Below, piece after piece: positions 1 to 5,661 of a stretch of DNA of 9,011 nt. The translations under genes and the position numbers were made by a program. The notes under the pieces are model-generated. The model did no database searches. It was not told the origin of the DNA and saw nothing but the letters and a program-made list of their open reading frames with translations. The stretch is from contig DASTZB010000243.1 of the NCBI GenBank assembly GCA_035764525.1, positions 1-9,011 of the forward strand. Direction: 5' to 3'. How positions within the stretch are numbered: position 1 is the stretch's first letter; every line of letters begins with the position of its first letter. The DNA comes from VBAS01 sp035764525 (GTDB lineage Bacteria; Bacteroidota; Bacteroidia; Chitinophagales; Chitinophagaceae).

Positions 1-27
1 AGCCAACATGAGTATTAGTCTTTTCAT
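1..27 (-). CDS. Start of a minus-strand gene, cut by the window edge
   Basis: Reading the minus strand from an ATG at 27-25 gives nine open codons, MKRLILMLA, before the window ends. A basic start followed by a hydrophobic run is what a signal peptide or first membrane helix looks like, so this may be the start of an exported protein. It diverges from the VanZ-family gene, with about 120 bases between the two starts that should hold both promoters. No convincing TAnnTTTG promoter box was found there. Only nine codons are visible, so neither the gene nor any function can be confirmed. Confidence 0.35.
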
Positions 28-149
28 AACGTTTGAGTTTAATTTTAATGAATATAAAACGTTATTGTAATCAAACTATCACGCCATCTTACGTTAAACT
101 TCTGTGAAGTGCATCTCTTAACAGGATTTTATTATTTTACACTTAATTC

Positions 150-800
150 ATGAACAACACTTTAAAAAAACTACTTGTGATCTTGCCGGTAATGATCGTT
201 GGGTGGTTTTATCTCCGCGTGTTGTACCACGAAAATTATAACGGCGCAAGCATTAAAAGAGTAGCAGGTTTGGTTTTAAGTGTCTTGTTTTTATTGGGGT
301 GGATCATTCTGGTGACTTTCAGGAGAAAGCAGGACGGGTTTTTACAGATAACTGTACAGGCAAGTTTTTTTATCTATGTTTTTGCTGTTCTTCAGCTCAC
401 TGGTTACTTTATTTTATTTAAAGAAGTTTCGTCACATGGTTGGTGGGACAAGATGAACCATCGAATTGAAACACATGATCGGGTAAATTTGGAGCCTTTC
501 AAAACAATGGGCATCTATCGGATGTTCGGAAAACAGGTAGTCGGGAATTTGGTGATGCTTTTACCGCTTGGAATCTATCTTCCATTAATTTTCAAAAGAC
601 TAAGAAAAGCTTATGATTTTTTTGTGGTATTGCTAATATGTTTTTTAGTTGCAGTCGGAATAGAACTTCTTCAATTAGCTACCAGTTATCGTAGTACTGA
701 TATTGATGATGTGATCTTAAATACCCTCGGTGGCGGTGCCGGGTTTTTAATATACGAATTGATCAAATCTATAGTAACCCCGAAAACTGTTGCTCGGTGA
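150..800 (+). CDS. VanZ-family integral membrane protein
   Basis: A 216-residue membrane protein with about six predicted helices (roughly residues 7-25, 38-56, 66-90, 130-148, 157-177 and 188-206). The C-terminal half carries the VanZ-like pattern: NLEPFKTM at 113-120, then a helix beginning GNLVMLLPLG near 132, then GIELLQ at 170-175, and finally the polar RSTDIDDVILNTLGG segment at 181-195. VanZ-like domains are known from the teicoplanin-resistance protein VanZ, but most family members are uncharacterised, so resistance should not be assumed. Length is typical for a single-domain member. The ATG at 150 begins a plausible basic N-terminus followed by a helix. The stop codon directly abuts the stop of a convergent minus-strand frame (801-1088). 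No partner gene is adjacent on the same strand. Confidence 0.85.
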   Translation: MNNTLKKLLVILPVMIVGWFYLRVLYHENYNGASIKRVAGLVLSVLFLLGWIILVTFRRKQDGFLQITVQASFFIYVFAVLQLTGYFILFKEVSSHGWWDKMNHRIETHDRVNLEPFKTMGIYRMFGKQVVGNLVMLLPLGIYLPLIFKRLRKAYDFFVVLLICFLVAVGIELLQLATSYRSTDIDDVILNTLGGGAGFLIYELIKSIVTPKTVAR

Positions 801-815
801 TCATTCACTGATCAC
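797..815. repeat. Perfect inverted repeat covering two abutting stop codons
   Basis: GTGATCA (797-803), a five-base spacer and TGATCAC (809-815) form a perfect seven-base inverted repeat. It contains the TGA stop of the VanZ-family gene (798-800) and the complementary stop of the minus-strand frame (801-803). A small hairpin could form in either transcript and act as a shared weak terminator or 3'-end stabiliser. No T-run follows on either side, so intrinsic termination is uncertain. Confidence 0.4.
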
Positions 816-1088
816 ATCCCATGGAGTTGTTACTGTATTATCTTTATCAGCATCCTTGGGTCTATCTTTAACGTCTTTGATTGGTAAAGGTTCATGAGCC
901 TTGTCTTTCGGCAAGCTCAAGTCAATATATAAATTTTCAAAATCTTCGTTGGTTATCTTATCGTCTTTATCACTGATATGTCGTTTTACAATCTCAGTAG
1001 CTGTTTTACTATTAGGCTTTCGTTTTGGGTTATTGTTGTTTTCAGTATTTTTTTCCCCTTTTTAGGAAGATTTTCTTGCTTTAGCCAT
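801..1088 (-). pseudogene. Small charged protein gene with an in-frame stop at codon 9
   Basis: From the ATG at 1088-1086 the minus strand reads MAKARKSS, then TAA (1064-1062). In the same frame it continues open for 86 more codons to a TGA at 803-801. The complete frame is 96 codons including the final stop. The part after the TAA has a coherent composition rich in Lys, Asp, Glu and Asn (for example KPNSKTATEIVKRHISDKDD and DVKDRPKDADKDN) and ends TPWDVISE. It has no signal peptide or membrane helix, so a small, largely disordered cytoplasmic protein is likely. There is no in-frame ATG after the TAA that would rescue it. One base change in the TAA (to AAA, CAA or GAA) would restore a 95-residue protein. 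Nearby genes use TAA, TAG and TGA as ordinary stops, which argues against recoding. I read it as a recently disrupted gene or a sequencing error. A chance open frame is less likely but possible. Function unknown. Confidence 0.6.
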
Positions 1089-1255
1089 ATAAAGATTTAA
1101 TAAAACAGAGAAAAATGTGTGCCACCTATTAAAATTTCGATGGCACCTTTTTTGCCAACGTCATTGCAGACATTGATGTTATCATCATGAAAGATTATTG
1201 ATCAAATATTATTTAAATAATAGAGCATTTTTTAAACTACTAAAACCTTCTAAGT
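1089..1255. other. Divergent intergenic region with a small inverted repeat
   Basis: This 167-base gap separates the minus-strand frame ending at 1088 from the plus-strand gene at 1256, so it should hold two promoters. It contains GTGCCA (1119-1124) and TGGCAC (1141-1146), an inverted repeat with arms 16 bases apart, and a further TGCCA at 1153-1157. This could be an operator or a weak hairpin. I found no exact TAnnTTTG box. Confidence 0.3.
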
Positions 1256-1477
1256 ATGAAAAAGATCATAAGCAGATCATGGCTAAGATTATCAGCTACT
1301 CTTTTATCCTCCTTTTTCAGTGTATTAGCATTTGCACAGGATAAAGGGATAGATGTTGATATAAATGTAAAAAAAGAACAAGCATGGTATCAGAACCCCG
1401 TAGTTTGGGTGATAGGAGGCGCGGTATTTATATTATTATTAGTAGCCTTACTAAGAGGTGGAGCGAAAAAAGCTTAA
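1256..1477 (+). CDS. 73-residue signal-peptide plus one-helix microprotein (WY/VWV family)
   Basis: The protein begins with a clear signal peptide (residues 1-27, ending AFA before Gln28). A short acidic/basic stretch (DKGIDVDINVKKEQ) follows, then a Trp-Tyr pair at 44-45, a predicted helix at about 49-67 and a basic tail, RGGAKKA. After cleavage it should sit in the inner membrane with a short periplasmic N-terminus and cytoplasmic C-terminus. The segment from 44 to 69 matches residues 46 to 71 of the protein at 4515-4772 at 17 of 26 positions, so the two are paralogues. The ATG at 1256 is the only start that yields a proper signal peptide. A hairpin follows at 1499-1524. I recognise no named domain. 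The function is unknown, and the architecture suggests a small membrane regulator or accessory subunit only by analogy. Confidence 0.75.
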   Translation: MKKIISRSWLRLSATLLSSFFSVLAFAQDKGIDVDINVKKEQAWYQNPVVWVIGGAVFILLLVALLRGGAKKA

Positions 1478-1498
1478 TAGCGTTGAGGTGGATATATC

Positions 1499-1524
1499 GA
1501 AAGCCGGGTATTTATCCGGCTTTC
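1499..1524 (+). terminator. Hairpin after the 73-residue microprotein
   Basis: GAAAGCCGG (1499-1507) and CCGGCTTTC (1516-1524) form a perfect nine-base stem with an eight-base loop, 22 bases after the stop of the upstream gene. The descending arm ends in TTTC, but no long T-run follows, so it is a probable rather than classic intrinsic terminator. Confidence 0.6.
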
Positions 1525-1673
1525 ATGTTATATGGTACAACTTTTTGGAAAATGGGGCATTTTCACCACAGAAGGTTTTAGATCATTTTATTTTGAATCA
1601 TTCAGTTATTCTATGGTATGGACTTTGTCTTCTTAACTATAATATTTCAAACACTAATTAAATCAAATGCATT

Positions 1674-3302
1674 ATGAAAACGATCTTTCTTTTCCTTGCT
1701 AGTTGTATAACCGCTATATCGGTGTCGGCGCAAAGCATCAGCACCGTAACGGTCAACGTAAGGGGAAATAATAATGAAGCAGTAGTCATCGACAATACAG
1801 AGTATGTTGTTTATAATGATTATACCACAAACACCAATACGCCTATTGTTGTTTCCAATCTTCAATCGGGTCAACATACTTTACAAATAAAACGTACTGA
1901 TGAGGCTAATCCTTCATCAACAATTTTTACAACCAGAACAGGATATGATCTTCAAATTGTCATAACTGCAAATGGAAGTGTACAGTTAAGGGAAATCAAA
2001 TGGAAAGCCGGAAGCAATAACGGTAACGGTCAGACTGTGGTTCCAATGAGTGAAGCAGATTTCACTAATTTGTATAACAGCATTCGCAACCAATGGCGTT
2101 CATCTCGAAGAATGACGATGGTCAGCGATGCCTTTTCAAACACTAATTATTACTTTACAACCGCACAAGCGAAAAGCCTGATCCAATTAGTAAGTAGCCA
2201 AAGCAATCGCTTCACATTAGCAAAGGCATCTTACAGGAGCATAACCGATCCGACAAACTTTCCGCAAATTTATGAGGTCCTGAATAGTCAGTCACAGCGA
2301 GACCAGTTAGCAGACTATGTGAGTAATTACAATGCCGGCAGTTCGTCTACAGCTATCACAGCAGCGAAGTTCAATACAATTTACAGAACTGCACAACGCC
2401 AGGCAACAACCAATTCAAAAGTATCGTACATCTATAACGCATTTACAAATACCAATAATTATTTTACGGTTGCACAAGCCCGACAATTGGTTCAGTTAGC
2501 TCCTGATGAAGCTAATCGTCTTTATTTAGCCAAAATATCTTACAGAAGCATAATTGACCGTACTAATTTTTCACAAATGAATACACTGCTAAATACACAG
2601 GCGAGCAAGAATGAGTTGAACATTTTTGTAAGTACCTACGATAATAGCAATCCTGTTTATACAAAGGTTGCAATGAAAGAAGCAGATTTCAATACTCTTT
2701 ATCGTGACATCCAAAATCGTTATGGTCTTGGAGCAAAAATGGCTGCTTTATCAAATGCGTTTGCAAGTGAAAATTATTATTTTACAACTTCACAAACCAA
2801 GCAATTGATACAATTGGTAAGTGAGGAAAGTAATAGGCTTGAATTGGCAAAAGCGTCATACGATAACATAGTAGATCAGGCTAATTTCAATCAACTCTAT
2901 GATATATTTTCCAGCAGTTCAAGAAACGAATTGGAAATATATGTAAGAGATCATCAGGGTAGCCCTGTTTATACCCCCCCTGTTTATACAAGAACTCCCA
3001 TGTCAAATTCAAGTTTTACTTCATTATACAATGAGGTAAGAAATACATATGGATTGGGAGCTAAGATGTCAAGGTTGACAGATATTTTTGCGACTGAAAC
3101 TTATTACTTTACTGTTGGGCAAGCCAAGCAGTTGGTTCAACTAGTAAGTTCGGAAAGTAATAGACTGGAATTAGCAAAATCAGCTTATGGTAATATTACC
3201 GATCCTGAAAATTTTAACCTGATGTATGATGTGCTGACAAGCCAAAGTAGTAAGAATGAGTTATCAACTTATGTAAATACGTATTCTTATAACAGGCAAT
3301 AA
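1674..3302 (+). CDS. Secreted protein with four DUF4476-like repeats
   Basis: A 542-residue exported protein. Residues 1-19 form a signal peptide ending SVSA before Gln20. An LASC at 8-11 resembles a lipobox but lies too early to be convincing. Residues 21-110 look like a beta-sandwich domain (alternating VTVNVRG, EAVVIDN, HTLQIKRT and DLQIVITAN strands). Four repeats of about 95 residues follow, at about 124-219, 227-323, 333-427 and 442-537. Each has a shared frame: an F-x-x-[LI]-Y start, a YYFT/NYFT segment, a Q-L-[IV]-Q-L helix, SNRL-x-LAK or a close variant, and a final [NL]EL/DQL-x-x-[YF]V. This matches DUF4476, a mostly helical domain of unknown function common in Bacteroidota. No catalytic motif is visible, so a structural or binding role is likely but unproven. 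The gene is monocistronic, with a strong terminator at 3319-3371. Confidence 0.85.
   Translation: MKTIFLFLASCITAISVSAQSISTVTVNVRGNNNEAVVIDNTEYVVYNDYTTNTNTPIVVSNLQSGQHTLQIKRTDEANPSSTIFTTRTGYDLQIVITANGSVQLREIKWKAGSNNGNGQTVVPMSEADFTNLYNSIRNQWRSSRRMTMVSDAFSNTNYYFTTAQAKSLIQLVSSQSNRFTLAKASYRSITDPTNFPQIYEVLNSQSQRDQLADYVSNYNAGSSSTAITAAKFNTIYRTAQRQATTNSKVSYIYNAFTNTNNYFTVAQARQLVQLAPDEANRLYLAKISYRSIIDRTNFSQMNTLLNTQASKNELNIFVSTYDNSNPVYTKVAMKEADFNTLYRDIQNRYGLGAKMAALSNAFASENYYFTTSQTKQLIQLVSEESNRLELAKASYDNIVDQANFNQLYDIFSSSSRNELEIYVRDHQGSPVYTPPVYTRTPMSNSSFTSLYNEVRNTYGLGAKMSRLTDIFATETYYFTVGQAKQLVQLVSSESNRLELAKSAYGNITDPENFNLMYDVLTSQSSKNELSTYVNTYSYNRQ
2043..2330 (+). repeat. DUF4476-like repeat 1
   Basis: Residues 124-219 of the secreted protein. 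It starts PMSEADFTNLY and contains NYYFTTAQAKSLIQLV and SNRFTLAKASY. In contrast to repeats 3 and 4 it has WRSSRRM in place of YGLGAKM. Confidence 0.75.
2352..2642 (+). repeat. DUF4476-like repeat 2
   Basis: Residues 227-323 of the secreted protein. It starts AITAAKFNTIY and contains NNYFTVAQARQLVQLA and ANRLYLAKISY. It looks the most divergent of the four in its first helix (RTAQRQATTNSKV). Confidence 0.75.
2652..2990 (+). repeat. Repeated linker 11-mer CCTGTTTATAC (three copies)
   Basis: CCTGTTTATAC occurs at 2652-2662, 2964-2974 and 2979-2989, always encoding the PVYT linker that precedes repeats 3 and 4. The last two copies are offset by 15 bases, a small in-frame tandem duplication giving PVYTPPVYT. 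The first and last copies lie 327 bases (109 codons) apart, the length of one repeat plus linker. Confidence 0.65.
2670..2954 (+). repeat. DUF4476-like repeat 3
   Basis: Residues 333-427 of the secreted protein. It contains YGLGAKM, NYYFTTSQTKQLIQLV and SNRLELAKASY. YGLGAKM and SNRLELAK are shared exactly with repeat 4, suggesting these two are the most recent duplicates. Confidence 0.75.
2997..3284 (+). repeat. DUF4476-like repeat 4
   Basis: Residues 442-537 of the secreted protein. It contains YGLGAKM, TYYFTVGQAKQLVQLV and SNRLELAKSAY, and ends ELSTYVNTYS five residues before the C-terminus. Confidence 0.75.
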
Positions 3303-3318
3303 AAAATTTCTGATTAGA

Positions 3319-3371
3319 AACCCGGCCTTTTCTCTTGTTGTCATTAAAGGAAAGGCTGGGTTCTTTTTTTT
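3319..3371 (+). terminator. Strong intrinsic terminator after the DUF4476 gene
   Basis: AACCCGGCCTTT (3319-3330) pairs with AAAGGCTGGGTT (3351-3362), with one G-U pair, and the stem can extend three bases inward. One C and then eight T's follow (3364-3371). It lies 17 bases after the stop at 3302 and just before the end of the convergent acetyltransferase gene. Confidence 0.9.
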
Positions 3372-3377
3372 GATGCC

Positions 3378-3809
3378 CTATATATTGATCATAAAGTTCT
3401 TCTGTTGCTTGATCTCTGTAAAACCCAGGTGCCGATAAAATAAATGTGCCTCAGTTCGTTTTATATTACAATGCAAACCTATCTTATCATTCCCCTTTTT
3501 TTTAGCCCATTGTTTCACTTTATCTATTAATAATTTCCCAATTCCCATTCCACGATGATGCTCATCAATTACTAATCCGTTTATTTCACAATGCGGCATT
3601 ACTTCGATCATAATGGCCTGCGCAGCACCGATCCAGCCAACAATTGTATTTTCATATTCGGCAACAAAAGCTGTATGATTCTTACTTTGTAAAACCACAT
3701 GTATGTTTTGAAGTGTTTGCTCCATTGATAAAGGATATCCAAGCTGTTTTGAAAGATTATTAATCGCTTCTGCATCTTTTACCGCCATTTCCCTTATAAT
3801 GATTTTCAT
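3378..3809 (-). CDS. GNAT-family N-acetyltransferase
   Basis: A 143-residue cytoplasmic enzyme of the GNAT superfamily, which transfers an acetyl group from acetyl-CoA to an amine. Motif A is clear: INGLVIDEHHRGMGIGKLL around residues 76-94, where RGMGIG fits the Q/R-x-x-G-x-G/A loop that binds the CoA pyrophosphate. FYRHLGF at 124-130 is the usual C-terminal motif B segment. The substrate cannot be told from sequence. The frame is open 18 codons upstream to an ATG at 3863, but those residues are hydrophobic and unlike the family. MKIIIREMAVKDAEAI, the typical first strand of a GNAT fold, begins at 3809, so I chose that start. It lies 84 bases downstream of the 62-residue gene on the same strand. 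The two could be co-transcribed, with a weak hairpin between them at 3861-3874. Confidence 0.85.
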   Translation of the reverse strand: MKIIIREMAVKDAEAINNLSKQLGYPLSMEQTLQNIHVVLQSKNHTAFVAEYENTIVGWIGAAQAIMIEVMPHCEINGLVIDEHHRGMGIGKLLIDKVKQWAKKKGNDKIGLHCNIKRTEAHLFYRHLGFTEIKQQKNFMINI

Positions 3810-3860
3810 AAACGTAAAGATAATGGAAGATGTAAAGAGGTAATGTTGTAAGTAAAAGAA

Positions 3861-3874
3861 CACTCCAGAGAGTG
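3861..3874 (-). terminator. Weak hairpin between the 62-residue gene and the acetyltransferase
   Basis: CACTC (3861-3865) and GAGTG (3870-3874) form a five-base stem with a four-base loop. On the minus strand it is followed by TTCTTTTAC. It lies 20 bases after the stop of the 62-residue gene, so it may partly terminate that transcript. The stem is short, so confidence is low. Confidence 0.3.
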
Positions 3875-3893
3875 GGAAATGAATCCATCAGGA

Positions 3894-4082
3894 TCAATCT
3901 TTTTTGATCGACTTGATGGCTTCAATAAATTCCCATATTGTATCGGTTGTTTTATCTATGAGGCCGGGTTGTAAATGCTCATAGATATCTTTCGGTTCGC
4001 CTGCATGAGCTTCTGCGATGGCATCTAGCAATTCGGGCATGGTCATTTCTTTAAGCCTGGCAATTATATAGGCTTGCTCCAT
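3894..4082 (-). CDS. 62-residue cytoplasmic protein of unknown function
   Basis: A small acidic protein without signal peptide or membrane helix. Residues 5-25 look like an amphipathic helix (YIIARLKEMTMPELLDAIAE). A Gly/Pro-containing middle (GEPKDIYEHLQPGL) and a second helix (TIWEFIEAIKSIKKD) follow. A two-helix cytoplasmic protein is plausible. I recognise no family. A perfect TAnnTTTG box, TACATTTG, lies only four bases before the ATG (4094-4087 on the minus strand). If it is the promoter, the mRNA would be leaderless or translation would start at Met13 or Met15 (4046 or 4040). It is divergent from the 58-residue membrane protein and upstream of the acetyltransferase on the same strand. 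Confidence 0.6.
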   Translation of the reverse strand: MEQAYIIARLKEMTMPELLDAIAEAHAGEPKDIYEHLQPGLIDKTTDTIWEFIEAIKSIKKD

Positions 4083-4086
4083 TTTT

Positions 4087-4094
4087 CAAATGTA
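4087..4094 (-). promoter_or_regulatory. Candidate Bacteroidota -7 box TACATTTG
   Basis: On the minus strand this is an exact match to the TAnnTTTG -7 consensus of Bacteroidota sigma-ABfr promoters. The expected -33 position, 19 bases further upstream, reads TTAC, which is a poor match to TTTG. The short distance to the ATG at 4082 is odd, so it may be a chance match. Confidence 0.3.
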
Positions 4095-4187
4095 GTTTCT
4101 TTTTTTTGAGGAGGTAACTAGTCATAATTAAAAACTTAATTTTCCAACGTAAAACTAATTTGTAGCTTTATTTCAAATCTTACTAGT

Positions 4188-4364
4188 ATGAACCAGCCAG
4201 TATTAATTTTTGTTGGCATTGCTGCGGTTTTGTTTATTGTTTTATTAATAATTCGCAATCAAAAGGACAAAAAGGAAGTGATCGATCAAATAAAAAGTGA
4301 TTATCCTAAATCAAAAGATACTGAAGGAAGTGCCGACGTTGATAATGACTCGCACATGCATTAA
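4188..4364 (+). CDS. 58-residue single-helix membrane protein
   Basis: The ATG at 4188 opens a 59-codon frame ending at TAA (4362-4364). Residues 4-22 are a strong hydrophobic helix (VLIFVGIAAVLFIVLLII). RNQKDKKEVIDQIKSDYP follows, then a polar acidic tail ending DNDSHMH. With no signal cleavage site, and with positive charges just after the helix, the expected topology is an N-terminal anchor with the charged tail in the cytoplasm. The frame is well formed, and the order (helix, basic stop-transfer residues, mixed-charge tail) is typical of real membrane microproteins. I recall similar unnamed small proteins in Chitinophagaceae but cannot verify this here. It is divergent from the 62-residue gene, with 105 bases between the starts. 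Function unknown. Confidence 0.7.
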   Translation: MNQPVLIFVGIAAVLFIVLLIIRNQKDKKEVIDQIKSDYPKSKDTEGSADVDNDSHMH

Positions 4365-4450
4365 AGCTTGCATAATTTATCATATAACCATGATTATTGT
4401 AGAAACTATTCCCCTCAGTAAAGCCCGTTAATATCGTCCCATTGCTTAAA

Positions 4451-4458
4451 TAAATTTG
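4451..4458 (+). promoter_or_regulatory. Candidate -7 promoter box for the 85-residue gene
   Basis: TAAATTTG is an exact match to the Bacteroidota -7 consensus TAnnTTTG, 56 bases before the ATG at 4515. That would give a leader of about 50 bases, a normal arrangement. At the expected -33 position the sequence is GTTA rather than TTTG, so support comes mainly from the -7 box and its location. Confidence 0.4.
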
Positions 4459-4514
4459 GCCTGATTCTTATCACTGTTATAAGGGTAATTTATTTTTTAA
4501 TAAAAAAATTTATC

Positions 4515-4772
4515 ATGAAACAGATAAGTCTTGGTTGGGGATACAAATTCTTCCTCGCAATTTTCTTTACTTGTATCCAGGTAGTACTTTGGGCACAAGA
4601 AGGTAATCAAACCGTAACTACAAAAACTACTGAAAGTACAACTACGCAATGGTATGCATCTCCATGGGTATGGGTAGCTGGGGGAGCAGTATTTATTATT
4701 ATACTTATTGCTCTTATGCGTGGTAACTCCAGTACCAGCGAAACAAGAACAACAGTAATAAAAGACGTATAG
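4515..4772 (+). CDS. 85-residue signal-peptide plus one-helix microprotein (WY/VWV family)
   Basis: Residues 1-27 form a signal peptide ending in Ala-Gln (VVLWA before Gln28). A Thr-rich linker of about 17 residues (TVTTKTTESTTTQ) follows, then Trp46-Tyr47, a helix at about 51-68 and a polar tail ending VIKDV. The segment WYASPWVWVAGGAVFIIILI onward closely matches the 73-residue protein at 1256-1477. The linker and tail differ, so the WY-helix-RG core is the conserved part. Expected topology is a short periplasmic N-terminus, one inner-membrane helix and a cytoplasmic C-terminus. A good -7 box lies at 4451-4458 and an intrinsic terminator at 4796-4835, so the gene is probably transcribed alone. 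Function unknown. Confidence 0.8.
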   Translation: MKQISLGWGYKFFLAIFFTCIQVVLWAQEGNQTVTTKTTESTTTQWYASPWVWVAGGAVFIIILIALMRGNSSTSETRTTVIKDV

Positions 4773-4795
4773 ATAAAAATGGATTTTTTTTGTGG

Positions 4796-4835
4796 GCGGG
4801 CTATATTAACAACTATAACCTGCCCGCAATTTTTT
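4796..4835 (+). terminator. Intrinsic terminator after the 85-residue gene
   Basis: GCGGGC (4796-4801) pairs with GCCCGC (4822-4827) across a 20-base loop, followed by AA and six T's (4830-4835). It begins 24 bases after the stop codon at 4770-4772. Confidence 0.75.
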
Positions 4836-4931
4836 CATTCATGATTTTTGTAGTGAACAACAGCTATTACTGTGTCGAAAATGCTTTGAAAAAATTAATA
4901 GTACCTTTCATTCAATGAAATCGATCATTGA

Positions 4932-5630
4932 ATGATAATATGCCTGAATTGCGGAACTGAGGGTGATCAAAAATATTGTCCTGGTTGCGGACAGGCACTC
5001 CAAATTGAACGTATTAGCATTAATTCGTTGTTGCATGAAGTAGCTCATACTTTCTGGCATCTGGAAAAAGGGTTTTTATATACGCTGAAAGAACTGGCTA
5101 TCAATCCCGGTACAACACAACGAAAATATTTGTCCGGAATTCGCCTTCGCTATCAAAAGCCCTTTCCATTATTTGCAATTTCCGTAACCATCTGTGCACT
5201 TGCTTTATTTTTCATCTCTAGAAATACACCCAACACTGGAAATATAGCCAATCAATCAGTCCAGGTTTTTTACAAACATTATTGGTTTATGGTGCAGGCA
5301 GCCATGCTTCCTTCTTTTGCGCTTATTACATATCTACTTTTTAAAAGTCGTGAACTCTACTATGCCGAGGCTCTTGTGATGAATGTCTATTTGCTGGGTT
5401 TTACGTCCGTATGCATAATTCCTATCAATGCCCTTTCATTTTTTCTGCCCAATTTAGTGATCGACTTATTAGAAGTGATCCTTTTAATTACTTACAATAT
5501 CTGGACGAACCTGAATTTCTTTAAAGGCAAAGTAGTGTGGTGGATAATCGTAAAGAGTATTGTAGGTATAATAGTCAGTTATCTTCTGTTCAATATTACA
5601 TCAAACCTAGTGATGCAATGGTTTACGTAA
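4932..5630 (+). CDS. DUF3667-like membrane protein with N-terminal zinc ribbon
   Basis: A 232-residue protein. It opens with a four-cysteine zinc ribbon, CLNCG and CPGCGQ, with ligands Cys4, Cys7, Cys16 and Cys19. An amphipathic region follows (RISINSLLHEVAHTFWHLEK at 27-46), then TLKELAINPG at 51-60 and YLSGIRLRYQKPFPLF at 66-81. This order (zinc ribbon, PG, then YxxGxRxxYxxP before the first helix) fits DUF3667. About five predicted helices follow (roughly 79-96, 117-137, 149-171, 176-195 and 202-221). The ribbon should face the cytoplasm. The family has no established function. The ATG at 4932 sits two codons before the first zinc ligand, so the start is secure. Its 3' end converges with the 5717-6088 gene across a shared hairpin. 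Confidence 0.8.
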   Translation: MIICLNCGTEGDQKYCPGCGQALQIERISINSLLHEVAHTFWHLEKGFLYTLKELAINPGTTQRKYLSGIRLRYQKPFPLFAISVTICALALFFISRNTPNTGNIANQSVQVFYKHYWFMVQAAMLPSFALITYLLFKSRELYYAEALVMNVYLLGFTSVCIIPINALSFFLPNLVIDLLEVILLITYNIWTNLNFFKGKVVWWIIVKSIVGIIVSYLLFNITSNLVMQWFT

Positions 5631-5661
5631 TTTTTATAAAATAAATTCTTCCAAACATTAA

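Noticed and set aside
485..492. Exact TAnnTTTG match (TAAATTTG) on the plus strand
   Set aside because: It lies inside the VanZ-family coding region with no gene start downstream nearby, so it is taken as a chance match.
801..1088. TAA readthrough or stop-codon recoding in the minus-strand frame
   Set aside because: TAA, TAG and TGA all serve as normal stops in neighbouring genes, and no recoding element is visible. A point mutation or sequencing error is simpler.
1384..1661. Two overlapping plus-strand frames after and within the 73-residue gene
   Set aside because: They overlap the signal-peptide/helix gene in other frames and run through its terminator hairpin, and their translations have no protein-like features.
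1704..1706. Possible lipobox (LASC, Cys11) in the DUF4476 protein
   Set aside because: The hydrophobic stretch before it is too short, and a good type I cleavage site (SVSA before Gln20) follows, so lipidation is unlikely.
3810..3863. Longer start for the acetyltransferase at 3863
   Set aside because: The 18 extra residues are hydrophobic and precede the normal first strand of the GNAT fold, which begins exactly at Met 3809.
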